Origin: Adiantum capillus-veneris
Lineage: Eukaryota; Streptophyta; Polypodiopsida; Polypodiales; Pteridaceae
Assembly (NCBI GenBank): GCA_014529385.2
Contig: CM043953.1
Coordinates: 65,180,372-65,244,371, forward strand
Reading direction: 5' to 3'
DNA length: 64,000 nucleotides
Made by a program: the position numbers and the translations under genes. Below the pieces are notes generated by a model. That model worked only from the letters and a program-made list of their open reading frames with translations. It was not told the DNA's origin and made no database searches. Below, in pieces: positions 20,569 to 32,361 of the stretch. How positions within the stretch are numbered: the stretch's first letter is position 1; every line of letters begins with the position of its first letter.

Positions 20569-21002
20569 GGTTTCCCAACAATGTGCGTAAGAATTGTAGT
20601 CCACAACGATTGACTGAAGGGTTGAATCAAATTACTCTTGAGATGATTTTTATTAAGTTATAAAGCTACTCACATGAGCTAAGGTAATTTGGAAAGGTTA
20701 ATCGAACCTATTTCCCAAGGTAATATATGTTTTGTCTTTTATGCCTTGCCTAGTCCTTTGACCACGTGCACATATTCATTGATTTAGGTAGTGTGTACAT
20801 GCTCTGTAGATTCATTGATTTAGGCAACACTAGTTATTCCTGAAGATCCATCGATTTACATTTGCCAATTTAGGCAAGACATCAATAAACAATAGATTCA
20901 CTACTTCAAACAATAATAAGTGAAAAAATTTTAGTTTAGGCAATATACATCATGGTCGACGAAGTCATAAAATAGAGCATCAATTTTTAGAGGAATTCAT
21001 GT
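20569..21002. other. Unassigned sequence with short direct repeats
   Basis: The phrase ATTGATTTAGG plus variants recurs at about 20,778, 20,813 and 20,850. Otherwise nothing is identified. Confidence 0.35.
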
Positions 21003-22270
21003 GCCTACAGTTTTATTTTTCCGGAGAGGATAATCTCCAATGCTCATTCAAAGACTTGGGATTCAAACCCTTTCTTGATGCTTTATGTCACGATAATTAC
21101 AATGATTTGGTTCAATGAAATGGAAAAGCATGTGGTGGCATAGAAATTTTGGTAGAAGGGCAGCTAGAGAATGAAGCAATGTGGTTGTAAAAAGTTTTGA
21201 TCCATCGACCAGGCTTTATGGATCACATAAAATTGGTCAAAATTCTTTACAAAAATTGTAAGAAGAAGGGAAAGCGTCCACACACTGATGATGAGTCTTG
21301 TTCTAGTGGAGAGGCTCAAGCACCAATGGTGGGAGTGTTCGCGACATTGTCCCCATATATAAGTAGCATTATGCCTTGTGTGCTCTACATTCTACACCAT
21401 AGCTACATTTATTTGTTGGTAGTTGTTGCCAATGCTGGTGAGGGTAGAGGACAAATTCGGCATTATGGGGAAAGTAAAGGTTCTTGAAGATGGTTTTAAA
21501 GATGATGTCTATGCAGCAAAGACGTTCAAAGGACAAGCTATTGATGTTGCTAAACTTATGAGGGAAAACATTGTGCTTGCCACACATGTATACATCATTT
21601 TACCAAGAGGGATCTTCCCCCATCCTTCACGCTCACTAATTATGATGTTTCTCTTTTGAAATGGAGGCACTCTTGACAATTGGCAAGAGAGATTGAGCAA
21701 GGAGGGAAAGAACCTTCAGTACAGGAAGGCTATTGAAGATGTAGAGGGAAGCATTGATAAGATTCAAGCCAGCATGCGGAGCATCCATCATCCATGGATT
21801 GCTTCACACCATCAACTTTTGGCATGCACACAAATGCACCCATAATGACTACCATGGAAGTAGTATCATGATTCACTTTGGATGCCATGGCATCCATGTG
21901 GGCTTGTACGATTGGGGGCAAGCTACGATCCTCTATTTCACTAAAAAGAGGTTTCTAGCTTTGCCAAACCTGTTTCCATCCACATGTGAGGAGTGGAAAA
22001 GGCAATACTGGTGGATTACACTTGAATGACTATCTACAAACCTACCAATTCTCACCAAATTACAAGATACATATGCATTGGCAAAATATATACTAGAGAT
22101 TTTGAAGTACCTTCCTGAGGATGAAGACACCAATTATCACTAGTGGGTGCCTAAGTACGAGCAACGCGTGGAGTTGACCTTGGTTCCAACTATAAGGAAT
22201 CATAGAGATGCACACAATCTCTTGGAAGGCTTGGACGGCTTAAAGCAAATAGACCGTGGTCATCATCCAT
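21003..22270 (+). pseudogene. Protein-kinase-like pseudogene
   Basis: Kinase-type landmarks appear in order across shifting plus-strand frames. VYAAKTFKG (21,507-21,533) resembles the VAIK lysine strand. CTHNDYHGSSIMIHF (~21,830-21,875) resembles the HxD catalytic loop, with Asn in place of Arg and Tyr after the Asp. LYDWGQA (~21,904-21,924) resembles the DFG metal-binding loop in its DWG form. The spacing, about 110 residues from Lys to HND and about 25 to DWG, fits a kinase fold. An N-terminal extension reads FYFSGEDNLQCSFKDLGF (~21,018) and CKKKGKRPHTDDES (~21,260). At least two frameshifts and several stops make it non-functional. It may be a host gene relic and not a transposon gene. Family assignment rests on motifs alone. 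Confidence 0.45.
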
Positions 22271-22519
22271 AGTATGGTTATATCCAATTGACAATTGATA
22301 GCATTAGTTAAATTTTTGTAGCTCCATTTTTGTAACCTTCAAGCACTAATGATTAATATGGGACGATTTTGTGTCTTTTCATATTCGTCAATTTTTATGT
22401 GCATCTTTGAATGGAAAAAATGAATCTTTGTTAATTTTGTTTGTCTACTACCTCTTTGGTACATTCAAATGTTGTATTGCAAATTAATGCTGAAGATTTT
22501 GTTCATCTTTAATCTTTGG
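22271..22519. other. Unassigned AT-rich spacer
   Basis: AT-rich, with no features recognised. Confidence 0.4.
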
Positions 22520-22730
22520 AAATCGTTTGTTATGGCTTTGTTTGTTAGAAAATGGCCGCAACACAGATTTTGGATATTTGGCACAAAGATTGATTACAAT
22601 GAAGCACAACGCATCCTTTAGGAGTCCCACATGTTTGGTATGAAGGGACTATCAAACTTTTTTGGGCAAGACGTGGAACTTGAGGGGCTTTAGGGTGAAC
22701 TATTCAACCACAAGAATTTTAGTGACCTTT
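22520..22730 (+). pseudogene. Unrecognised coding-like piece at the copia insertion site
   Basis: One frame reads WIFGTKIDYNEAQRIL and then ESHMFGMKGLSNFFGQD with two stops, ending at the copia target site. It may continue at 28,241 beyond the element. No family is recognised. Confidence 0.2.
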
Positions 22731-23186
<456 letters not shown>

Positions 23187-23514
23187 TGGTATCAGTCGCC
23201 AAGACTTGAAGCATCTTCAGTGATTTTCTTCAAGAAGTCCTAGCGCTACCTCTTTGTAACATTTCATCGCAAAAAGCTTGCACAACACCCTAGAGTTTTT
23301 CTTAAACCCTAGCGTTTTTTAGCAGGCTAGCATTTTTTGCATTGCAGGCCTTAATCTACATTCCCCTCTGTTGGAGATCCATCATAAGCAGTAGATCGCA
23401 CCTAATCAGCCTCAAAATAGCCTTGCATTTTTTTGGCAACATTTGCGTTTTTTGGACCTGCTGGTGTTTTTTACACTTGCTGCATTTTTTGAAGACTTGC
23501 TACATTTTCAGTAC

Positions 23515-26500
23515 AATGCGGAGCTCGTGCACCCAAGGAACCAGCCTTCACTTTTCTAGAGAGTCTTCTACTGCCCAGAACTTGCAAATCTACACCATCG
23601 TCAAAAAGAAGGGACATAAAAAAAAATCCAGAAGGGGGCCACCACGTCTTCTACAGCTACGACCTCTTCCACTTCTGTGACTACGGCGTCATCTACCAAT
23701 GCAACATCCCCAACAATTATGCCCTCACCCAGTTTGCTAAGGAGAAGAAGTTGGATTTACACAACAATTATGCCCTCACCCAGTTTGCTGAGGAGAAGAA
23801 ATTGGATTTACACAACTATGCTGTGTGGAGGACACAAGTACGCACAATCATTGCCTACCATCGACTCTTGGAATGGTTGAATTATTATACCCATTTGGCT
23901 ACCAAGCCTACCCTTGTCACCACCACTTAGGACCAGATTGACGAGCCGGTGGATTGGGACATATGAGTCTTCACCCTTCTTGTGATGAACCTCTTGGACC
24001 GCATCATGAAGGAAGTTTTCAAAGAGAAGCATGCACATCCATTGTGGAGACGGATTCTTGACCAGTTTGAGGAGGCCTCATTTTTCAGACAGATCAAACT
24101 TGAACAGGATTTGTATAATGTTTAGTTTAAGGATTTCAACTCACTTGATGGGTTGACCCGTCGCATGCGGGAGCTCTAGGATGACCTTGTCTCTGTCGAA
24201 GGAGACATCACCTTGGCACGCATGGCTAGCCTCTTACTATTCAAGCTTCCCCCATGCTTTGATCCCTACTTTCAGAGTTTGCTCACATCTGGATGTACCT
24301 CTTCTCCCACCTAGGACAAGATTATCCCTTCCCTCAGACAGATTGAGGGGCACTCTGCATTCAGAGTTGCATGTGATGTCGATGCAGAAGGATCTTTGAT
24401 AGCTGAAGGAGGCAGCAAGAAAGGTAAGGTAAGAAGAAGAAGAAGAAGAAAAAGGATATCAAATGCTACCACTACCACAAGAAAGGGCACAGAGAATCAA
24501 AATGCAGAAAGAAGAAGCAAGAAGAAGCCAACAAGGAGAAACAAAAAGCATCAACTGTAGTTGTAGCCTCTCATGCGACGGCGGGGACCTCTCTTGTCAT
24601 GACGATGGACCATGCTCTTACTATATTGCAGTCAGGTACTTGGGTTGGTAACAATGGAGCCACCACTCACATGACTCCCCAACACTCATGGTTTAGCTCT
24701 CTCAGGGAGACTCCTGGGCAAACTGTCATTATGGGTGACAACCATGTCCCAGTGTTTGGCACAGGCTAGATTACCCTCTTTTGTTCTACCTTGGACCCAA
24801 AGTTTTGTTCAATGGATGTGCTTTACGTTCCAAACATGGCCTTCAACCTCCTCTCTGTGTCAATTTTGGACTCTCAGGGAGCTGACATACACTTTGGGAG
24901 TGGCACAGTGACCATTTTTTATTCTATGATAGGTATTATTCTTGCACGTGGTGAGCATGATGGATCTCTATACCGCCTCACTGCTCTTCTGTCTTGGACC
25001 ACGAAGTCTTCTTCTCTATGGCATGCACAATTTCGACATCTCTACAATCAGCAACTTTAGTAGGTTGCTAGGACCTCTATGGTGAAGGGTTTACCAGAGA
25101 TACAATCCTCACCAGGCATACCTGAGGCTTGCCAAATGGACAAGCAACAAAGGGTTTCCTTTCCAAAGGGTCAACATCACTCGCACTTGTTCACATTGAC
25201 CTATGTGTCCCAATGAGCACTCTTTCATTTTCTAGCTCATAGTTTTTTCTTGTGCTTGTAGATGATTGTAGCAGGTACACTTGGGCTTTGTTCTTAACGC
25301 TCAAGTTGGAGTCTTTCAATTTCATTTGGAATTGGAAGACGAAAGTAAAAAAGGAGAAGAACTTACACATCAAATGTATCGCTCAGTCAGAGGGGGCGAG
25401 TTCATCTCAAAGGACTTTGTACAATGGTGCAAGTCAGAGGGCATCCAACGCAAGCTAACTACTCCCTACACACCTTCCCAGAATGGATTTGTTGAGCGGG
25501 AGAACCGGACTATCATGGAGATGGCTCAAGCGATGATCACACATGCTTCTTTACCTCAAGATTACTAGACAGAGGAGTGTAACACAGTGGTTTTCATCCA
25601 AAACCATTCTCATACTCATGCTTTGCAAGACATGACTCCCTATCAGGCGTACTACCGGTGCAAGTCCTTGGTCTCACACTTTTGAGTTTTCGGGTGTCCG
25701 GCCTTTGTCCATGTGCCAAAGAAGAAGAGACAGAAGTTAGATTTCAAGTTGAAGAAGCTCATCTTCCTGGGCTATTCATGAGAGTCTAATGGATATCGGC
25801 TTTATGGTCTTGACGCCAAGACCACCACAATTAGCCGTGATGTGACTTTAATGGAGCTTTTCAACACACCTGTAGAGGGGGCAGCATCCAAGCCTATACA
25901 TTCCCTACCTCCTCCTCCTCCACCTCCCTCACATGACCCTAACCCTAAACCTGTCCATGAACCCTCTACACCGCAGCTACTTACTTCACCCAATCATGCC
26001 ATGTCAGATTCCAATTTTGATGTGTATGTTGGTTCTCCTCTGGTGGAGGCGGTCCCACCTTGCAAGGAGAAGATAGTACCTAGTTGGCTCTACTCTATGG
26101 TTTCCTCCTCTAGAGTCACAAAGTTACCAGACCCACCAAAACCTTGACAACATTGACGTTCTACATGCCTTAAGGAGAGGAAAGTTTATGATGGCATAGA
26201 GTTTGTGAACTTTGCAATCATATCCCAGATTCAGGCTTCACCAGTTGAGCCTTCCTTGATGGAGGAAGCACTTCAGCATGATTATTGGAAGCATACCATG
26301 CAGAGAAAGCTGCACACTATTGAGCGGAATAAAACCTGGACTTTGGTTCCCAAGCCCAATAAGCGGAAGGTGGTTTCTACAAAATGGATTTTCAAGACAA
26401 AGTACAAGGCTAATGGTTCCATCGACAAACACAAGGTGAGACTTGTTGCTCGGGGTTTCACACTGTGACCATACGTGGACTTTGACAAGGCCTTTTCTCC

Positions 26501-27743
26501 CACCGCTTGCATGACTACCATACACACAGTGTTTGCTCTTGCAGCCAACTTGACTATCTTCCATAAGGATGTCAAAAGTGCTTTTCTGAACAAAGACTTG
26601 GATAAAGAAGTTTACGTCAAGCAACCTCCTAGGTTTTGTATACTAGGCAAGGAGGATAGGGTTTATCAGTTGTGGAAAGCATTGTATGGACTGAAGTAGG
26701 CTAGACAATAATGGTACCTCACACTTGACCATTTCCTTGTGAAGCTGGGGTTACAGTGTACCTCATCAAATTCCAACTGTTATGTTGTCTCTGATGACTC
26801 TTTGGTTATGATAGTGACTGTCTATGTGGACCATCTCATTTTCACAGGCTAATGGACCAACAAGATCAATTCGATCATGAAAGCTATGGAGACACGTTTT
26901 AAGATGACTGATCTTGGGATTTTTCACTATTTTCTTGGTTTCAATATCTTTCAGACCCCAGACGGCATCTTATTTTATGAGTGGAAGTATGTGAATGCTA
27001 TCTTGGAGAGATTCTAGATGACAGGCTGCAGACCGATTGGCACTCCTCCTGAGCCCTGGGAGAACATACCGCTTCACGATCCTTCCCAAGGATTGACCTG
27101 GAGCAATACAAGAATGTTGTTGGCTGCCTTGTATGGCTGACTTATTCCCGACCAGACATTTGTTACACAGTTTTTGTCCTCCATTTCCTTCAACACCCAA
27201 CCTCGTCAACAACATTGGCAGTGTGCCCAATGTACTCTGTGGTACATCAATGGCACCTTGGACTATGGTGTGTTCTATGGTCGCTCCAATGGTAGCATGT
27301 TACTTGGTTGGTGCAATTTAGATTTGGCAAGAAATCTAGATACTCAATGATCTACTACAGGAGTAGTTTTCACACTCAAATTGGGACCCATTTCATGGAG
27401 CAATAAGCAGCAAGCCACAATTGTGTTATCTTCTATAGACGTGGAGTACAACGAAAGTTGCTATGCTGCTTGTGAGGCCATATGGCTATGGAGATTACTA
27501 GGAGAGTTGTGTTTTCCCTAGATTGCTATGACTCTTCTTTTGTGCAACAATCAAAGTTTCATTGCTATTGCCAAGAACTCTATCTTTCACGCTAAAAAAA
27601 AAGCACATTGAGGTGCAGTACCACTATGTTTGGGAGCCGGTTTTGGCTGGAGGTCTTCATTTGGAGTATGTCCTTACAACAGGCAATGCAGCAAACATCT
27701 TCACAAAGGCTGTACCTCAGCGAGCTTTGGCTTCTCACCTTTG
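23515..27743 (+). pseudogene. Copia gag-pol pseudogene
   Basis: Copia-order domains occur in broken frames. A Gag region (23,515-24,400) is followed by a CCHC knuckle near 24,455, whose second Cys is replaced (CYHYHKKGHRESKC). The protease has its catalytic triad altered to NNGAT (near 24,650). A gag_pre-integrase WHAQFRHL follows (25,019), then the integrase with VDDCSRYTW (25,258) and GGEF ... TTPYTPSQNGFVERENRT (25,400-25,510). A Pro-rich linker (25,900) leads to RT, with KSAFLNKDLDKEVYVKQPP (26,575), and RNase H up to NIFTKAVPQRALASHL (27,741). Dozens of stops and frameshifts exclude function. Confidence 0.9.
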
Positions 27744-27783
27744 ACTCATCTGTGTTGTCTCAGCATCCGATGCTGAGAGGGGG

Positions 27784-28235
<452 letters not shown>

Positions 28236-28240
28236 CCTTT

Positions 28241-28948
28241 ATCCTTCATGGATGGGTAAGGAACACTCTTTTTAGAGTGTCTAGATGTGCCACTTAGACC
28301 TGCAATATAAGATTTTTGGAAGGTGGTTGTTGGTGTTCTTCATTTAGAAAGAGTGCACAATGCCAAACAGCAAGCAGATTGCAATGTGCTTCATATAATA
28401 GGTTTTTATACAAGATATATTGGGATGAAGGGTGGACTATATAGCTACAAATAATCAATGTATTAACTTATTGATCGATAAATTATCAATCAATAAATTT
28501 ATCAATCGATTAATTAGTAATTTATTTGTTCTTTCACCATAATTCAAGAATTCATGATTATATTTGAAATATATGATTTTTTTGATTATTTGATCGAATA
28601 TATGCAACAGAGATGGTGATGCTGCTTCTATTGGTGTGCATCTTTTGGCCTTAGAGATCCAAGTTTGATACATGGAGAATCTTAGGTGGGGTTTTGGAGC
28701 CGGTTTTTAATCACCTAATCACAAGTCCATGAGGTCTAAAGTTGTGCTTAATTTGTTCTACAGTCATCCTTTATTCCTTCCACCCAAGCCTTTGATATAT
28801 CACCCATCTTTTGTAACTCTATATCAATGGTGGTTTTATCCCTTTGATTTTTTCTCATTGTCTCATTTCATAGGTTTTTCACATTGCTGATTACTGCTTA
28901 TTTAATGATGCCTAAATCCTGATGCAATGTCTACATGCCTTGTAATTT
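28241..28948. other. Unassigned AT-rich spacer
   Basis: Contains an AT-rich near-palindromic stretch around 28,468-28,515 (repeated TTGATCGATAAA / TTTATCAATCGA words). No coding is recognised. Confidence 0.4.
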
Positions 28949-28975
28949 TCTTATGTGACACAAAACGGTATGAGC

Positions 28976-29049
<74 letters not shown>

Positions 29050-29140
29050 TCACTCATTCACTATTTGCTTATGTGATACAAAACGGTATGAGCCACAGAG
29101 AGAGAGAGAGACATATCACTCATTCACTATTTTTACACCC
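28949..29140. repeat. Tandem duplication carrying CA/GA microsatellites
   Basis: The phrase CTTATGTGAYACAAAACGG and the following GTATGAGCCAC occur at about 28,949 and 29,067. Each is followed by a (CA)n(GA)n or (GA)n run and by ATATCACTCATTCAC. The first copy has a ~70-bp repeat run, the second ~16 bp. Confidence 0.85.
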
Positions 29141-29189
29141 TCTTATCATTAGATGTTTTCAAGTTTTTATCCAGCACATGCATATATGT

Positions 29190-29345
29190 TACTAGACATA
29201 GCCATTTCCTTCCACACGTGGTACCCAAATGTGATATGTGTTGTATGTGTACATGAGGAAGATGGAAGGAGAAACAGTATATGCCCTTACACATGTAGTA
29301 CCCAAATGTGATAATTTCTATATGTGTACATGGGAAAGATAGGGG
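29190..29345. repeat. 76-bp diverged tandem duplication
   Basis: CACACGTGGTACCCAAATGTG (about 29,212) and ACACATGTAGTACCCAAATG (about 29,288) start two related blocks that both continue into TATGTGTACATG and GGAAGAT. Confidence 0.7.
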
Positions 29346-29349
29346 AGAG

Positions 29350-29541
29350 TTTGGTGCACGAGCAAGAGCGTGTGTGAGTGTGTCCAGCAATGGAGAAGAG
29401 AGGAGAAGAGGAGACCTTGTGTTTGCAGGGGCTAAAACTCACTCACAATATGTGAACCCCCTTATGCTATTATGTACATAATGAATAAGTATAGTGAGCG
29501 GTAGCCTCGCCTAATCGGCCACATGGGGCTTTACCCCAACA
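29350..29541 (-). repeat. 3' LTR of element 1
   Basis: About 192 bp, starting TGTTGGGGTA on the minus strand. This start is shared with the LTRs of elements 2 and 3 in the same nest. Confidence 0.85.
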
Positions 29542-29732
29542 ACCTCCCACCACGTAAAGGCCAATCTAGTCGTGAGAGAGAAAAGAAAACCATAAAAAAC
29601 ATGTACAAGGCCATCACAAGTATAACCTAAGGCAACACCCACTCACTCATTGAATATGTGTGCATCCATCTCTAATTGTAGAGGAAGTAAAGAGCGATCA
29701 ACTGCATACTCCTTACCAAAGCCGCACACATC

Positions 29733-30637
29733 CTACAGGTATCTCACCATACACTGCAAAGTGCCTCTATGCTCAAGGCCAACGACGGTCATTGCACAAC
29801 TCGTTGCTCCTACTGTAAATGCAATCTTGGGTCTTGAGATCAGTATCTCATACATGAGACTCTCGAATGCTAATGCAATCCTGGAAATCTCTGTCAATGT
29901 GACCATCTCAGTCAAATCTGACTCAGAACTCCACTCATGGAAAACACCCTGACACTCGAACTCCGATCATTGTAATCCATCCTTGTGTCCATTGCATGTC
30001 ACATGCACACCAAGAGCATATGTATGTCCTGAACCCTGTGTGGCAAGAGTAATGCCTAGCTCCAACTCACAAGCATCAGCCTCTTGCCTAAGAATATCCA
30101 TGAATGACTGAATCACGACTAAATCCTCATCACTCAAGCCATCCATATCCATCATCGTATCCACGAATGACATGTCCTACTGCACAACAGACTCAACATG
30201 CTCACAAACTGGAGCATCATGCAACATATCTGCAAAAGAGACATGCCTCGTCTCTTTGCAAGGTTGCGTACTCACAAATACATCGCATGAATTGTGCCAA
30301 CACTAGTAGCTCTCACTATGACTAGCTGTCCACGATGCAATATGAAACTGTGATCGTCCAGCGCTACCTGGCATCCACTGTCTCGCAACTGATTCACAGA
30401 TATCAAGCTCTATGTCAAACCTGGCACATGGCGTACATCTTGCAACACATATGATGCACCACTCGACAATGTGTACTGAACCATCAACTAGACACACACA
30501 TCCAAGCATACCACTAGCATATGTGCTAAACCACTCACAACTCAGCGTGACATGAAATCTAGCACTCACATCTAGTATCCAATGCGAAGGTAATGTGTCA
30601 TCAAAAACCGACATAAGAAAGTCAAGAGTAAACATCG
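29733..30637 (-). pseudogene. Element 1 ORF, 3' part (protease-like to RT relic)
   Basis: Minus-strand frames continue the Gag of 34,616-35,026 across the element 2 insertion. The protease-like segment reads HWILDVSARFHVTLSCEWF, so the DSG triad has become DVS. A middle segment (DLVVIQSFMDILRQEADACE, 29,967-30,173) follows. Then comes LAFESLMYEILISRPKIAFTV (29,733-29,915), matching the conserved SLMYAM--RPDIA region at the end of copia RT. Integrase and the RT core are missing. The order and the deletions equal those in element 2, so this is a family trait. Stops and shifts show it is dead. Confidence 0.7.
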
Positions 30638-30828
30638 TGTTGGGGTATAGGCGCTTGTGCCTTGCCCGACCGCCCAGAGTCTGGGCGCCCACTGACTTGT
30701 ATACCTTATACATAGCATAAGTGTATAGGGGGCTGCTCACTCTTTGGAGTCTCCCCACCCACATCGTGTGTGTGTCTCCTTCTCTCTCTCTCTCACTCTC
30801 CGTCTGTGGTGCTCCCCGATCCCCTTCA
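30638..30828 (+). repeat. 5' LTR of element 2
   Basis: 191 bp. Holds a perfect short hairpin, CGCCCAGA-G-TCTGGGCG, near its start, broken by one change in the 3' copy. A TATACATAGC-type AT stretch lies mid-LTR. Confidence 0.95.
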
Positions 30829-32361
30829 ATTGGTATCAGAGCTATGGTGACCGCGGAGAGCACGACGGCTTTGAGAGCTTCGAGGCGATAGCTCACTCGC
30901 TCTCGACGGTGGAGTTCGATCGCGGAGTTTCACGGAGAGCGATTTTAGCTTGAGGAGCATTGTCTTTGGAGCTTAGGAGCTTGGTGTGGTCAAGCTTGGT
31001 CGAGGAGGCGGTTGCGGCTTCCTTGGTGAGAGGAGCTTTTGAGCTCAGTGGAGCTCGTTAGAGAAGTGCTCGGCGGAGGAGAGCTTGACATTCGAGTGCT
31101 TGGATGTTGTTTTGGCAGAGCTCTTGTGTTGGAGCTTGCATTGAGAGGACATTGCATCACGCAGAGTGGAGCAGGAGCAGGTTCAAGATTGTGTGCAGCT
31201 CGTTTTTGCCATTTTCGGGCTCTAAAACGCAGTTTTTTGCATAGCTCCGTCATACAGAGTCAGATCTACATGATCCAGGAGTCTACCTTGGGGTTTTGGC
31301 ACGCTCCGGACGCGCTCGTCATATCAGAATTTTAAAATTCTGAACGCTGAATTTTCTGCAGCAGCAGTTGTTTATTGTGTGTCGAGGATTCCACACATGG
31401 CTTGCTCTCAGATGTGAGAGTGATATTTGCTGCAAGTTTCCTCATAGGTGGGAGGATACGATGTATGCCTTATGTGGTTTGATGCTCAGGGAGACTAATG
31501 TGATTGCATTTTGAGCTCGGCAATGTATGCCTCGAGCATGTTTTTTGGCAGTCACAGGTAGAGCAGATATTTGTGTACTAGATTTGCAGGTGTTTGCAAT
31601 GATGTATACAAAGTGTGGAGATTGGTGCATGCATTTGGACTGCGGTTTGATGCGCTTTGGTTGCTCATGGTTTTGAGCATGCAGTCAGTTTGGTTACTGG
31701 TTTTGTTGCCGTTTTACTGATGAAACTCTGGCGAAATTTTTCCAGGATTTTTATGCGTATCATTTATGTGATCTAGGTAGAGATTGCAAGTTGCACTCAG
31801 CATTTGCGTGCGGTGTTCTCTAAAGGTGGGAGATTTGTGCGTGTGTATGCATCAATACCGTACAGTGTGGGCTTGGTGATTAGCTTACAGATTGCAGTGT
31901 GATACTAGAGCATGCAAGGCTTGTATTGACATTGCGGGAGCTCTTCTGCGTGTGTATGCATCGATACCGCACAGTGTGGGCTTGGTGATTCGCTCACGGT
32001 TTGACAGGCGTACAGTTATCTTGGCACACTCACAGGAGTGAGTATTGTGATGTATGCTTGTGTGGCTACGAGCTAGGTAGCCGGATTCGAGCACTAATGG
32101 CTTGAGGTTTTTCAGTAGGTTTCAGCTACAGGTTTACAAGTTTACAGGCAGGTTTGAGGGTTTATTTGGGCGCTGAATTTTCAGCCATTGTTTCCTCTTT
32201 GCAGGTGTCCATGTATGACTCAGTTGTAGGCTGATCTGGGACACGTTTGTGACTTGTTTATCCAATTGTTTAAGAGCTGAATTTTGGGATTGATTTGCAG
32301 CCATATTTGCAGACTTTTGTTGATGCGATTCAAGTCAGTTTAGGGCTGATTTGGTTGACAT
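30829..32361 (+). other. Leader of element 2
   Basis: About 1.5 kb between the LTR and the first ORF, without long plus-strand coding. A ~124-bp phrase is partly repeated: GTGTGTATGCATCRATACCG with CAGTGTGGGCTTGGTGATT at about 31,840 and 31,950. A long untranslated leader of this size also occurs in element 3 (1.1 kb). Confidence 0.7.

Noticed and set aside
28468-28515. AT-rich near-palindrome as an origin or cruciform
   Set aside because: Composition alone can explain it and no flanking signal supports a function.
30303-30896. A single 197-residue minus-strand gene
   Set aside because: The frame joins element 1 coding with the LTR of element 2 by chance across the insertion boundary.
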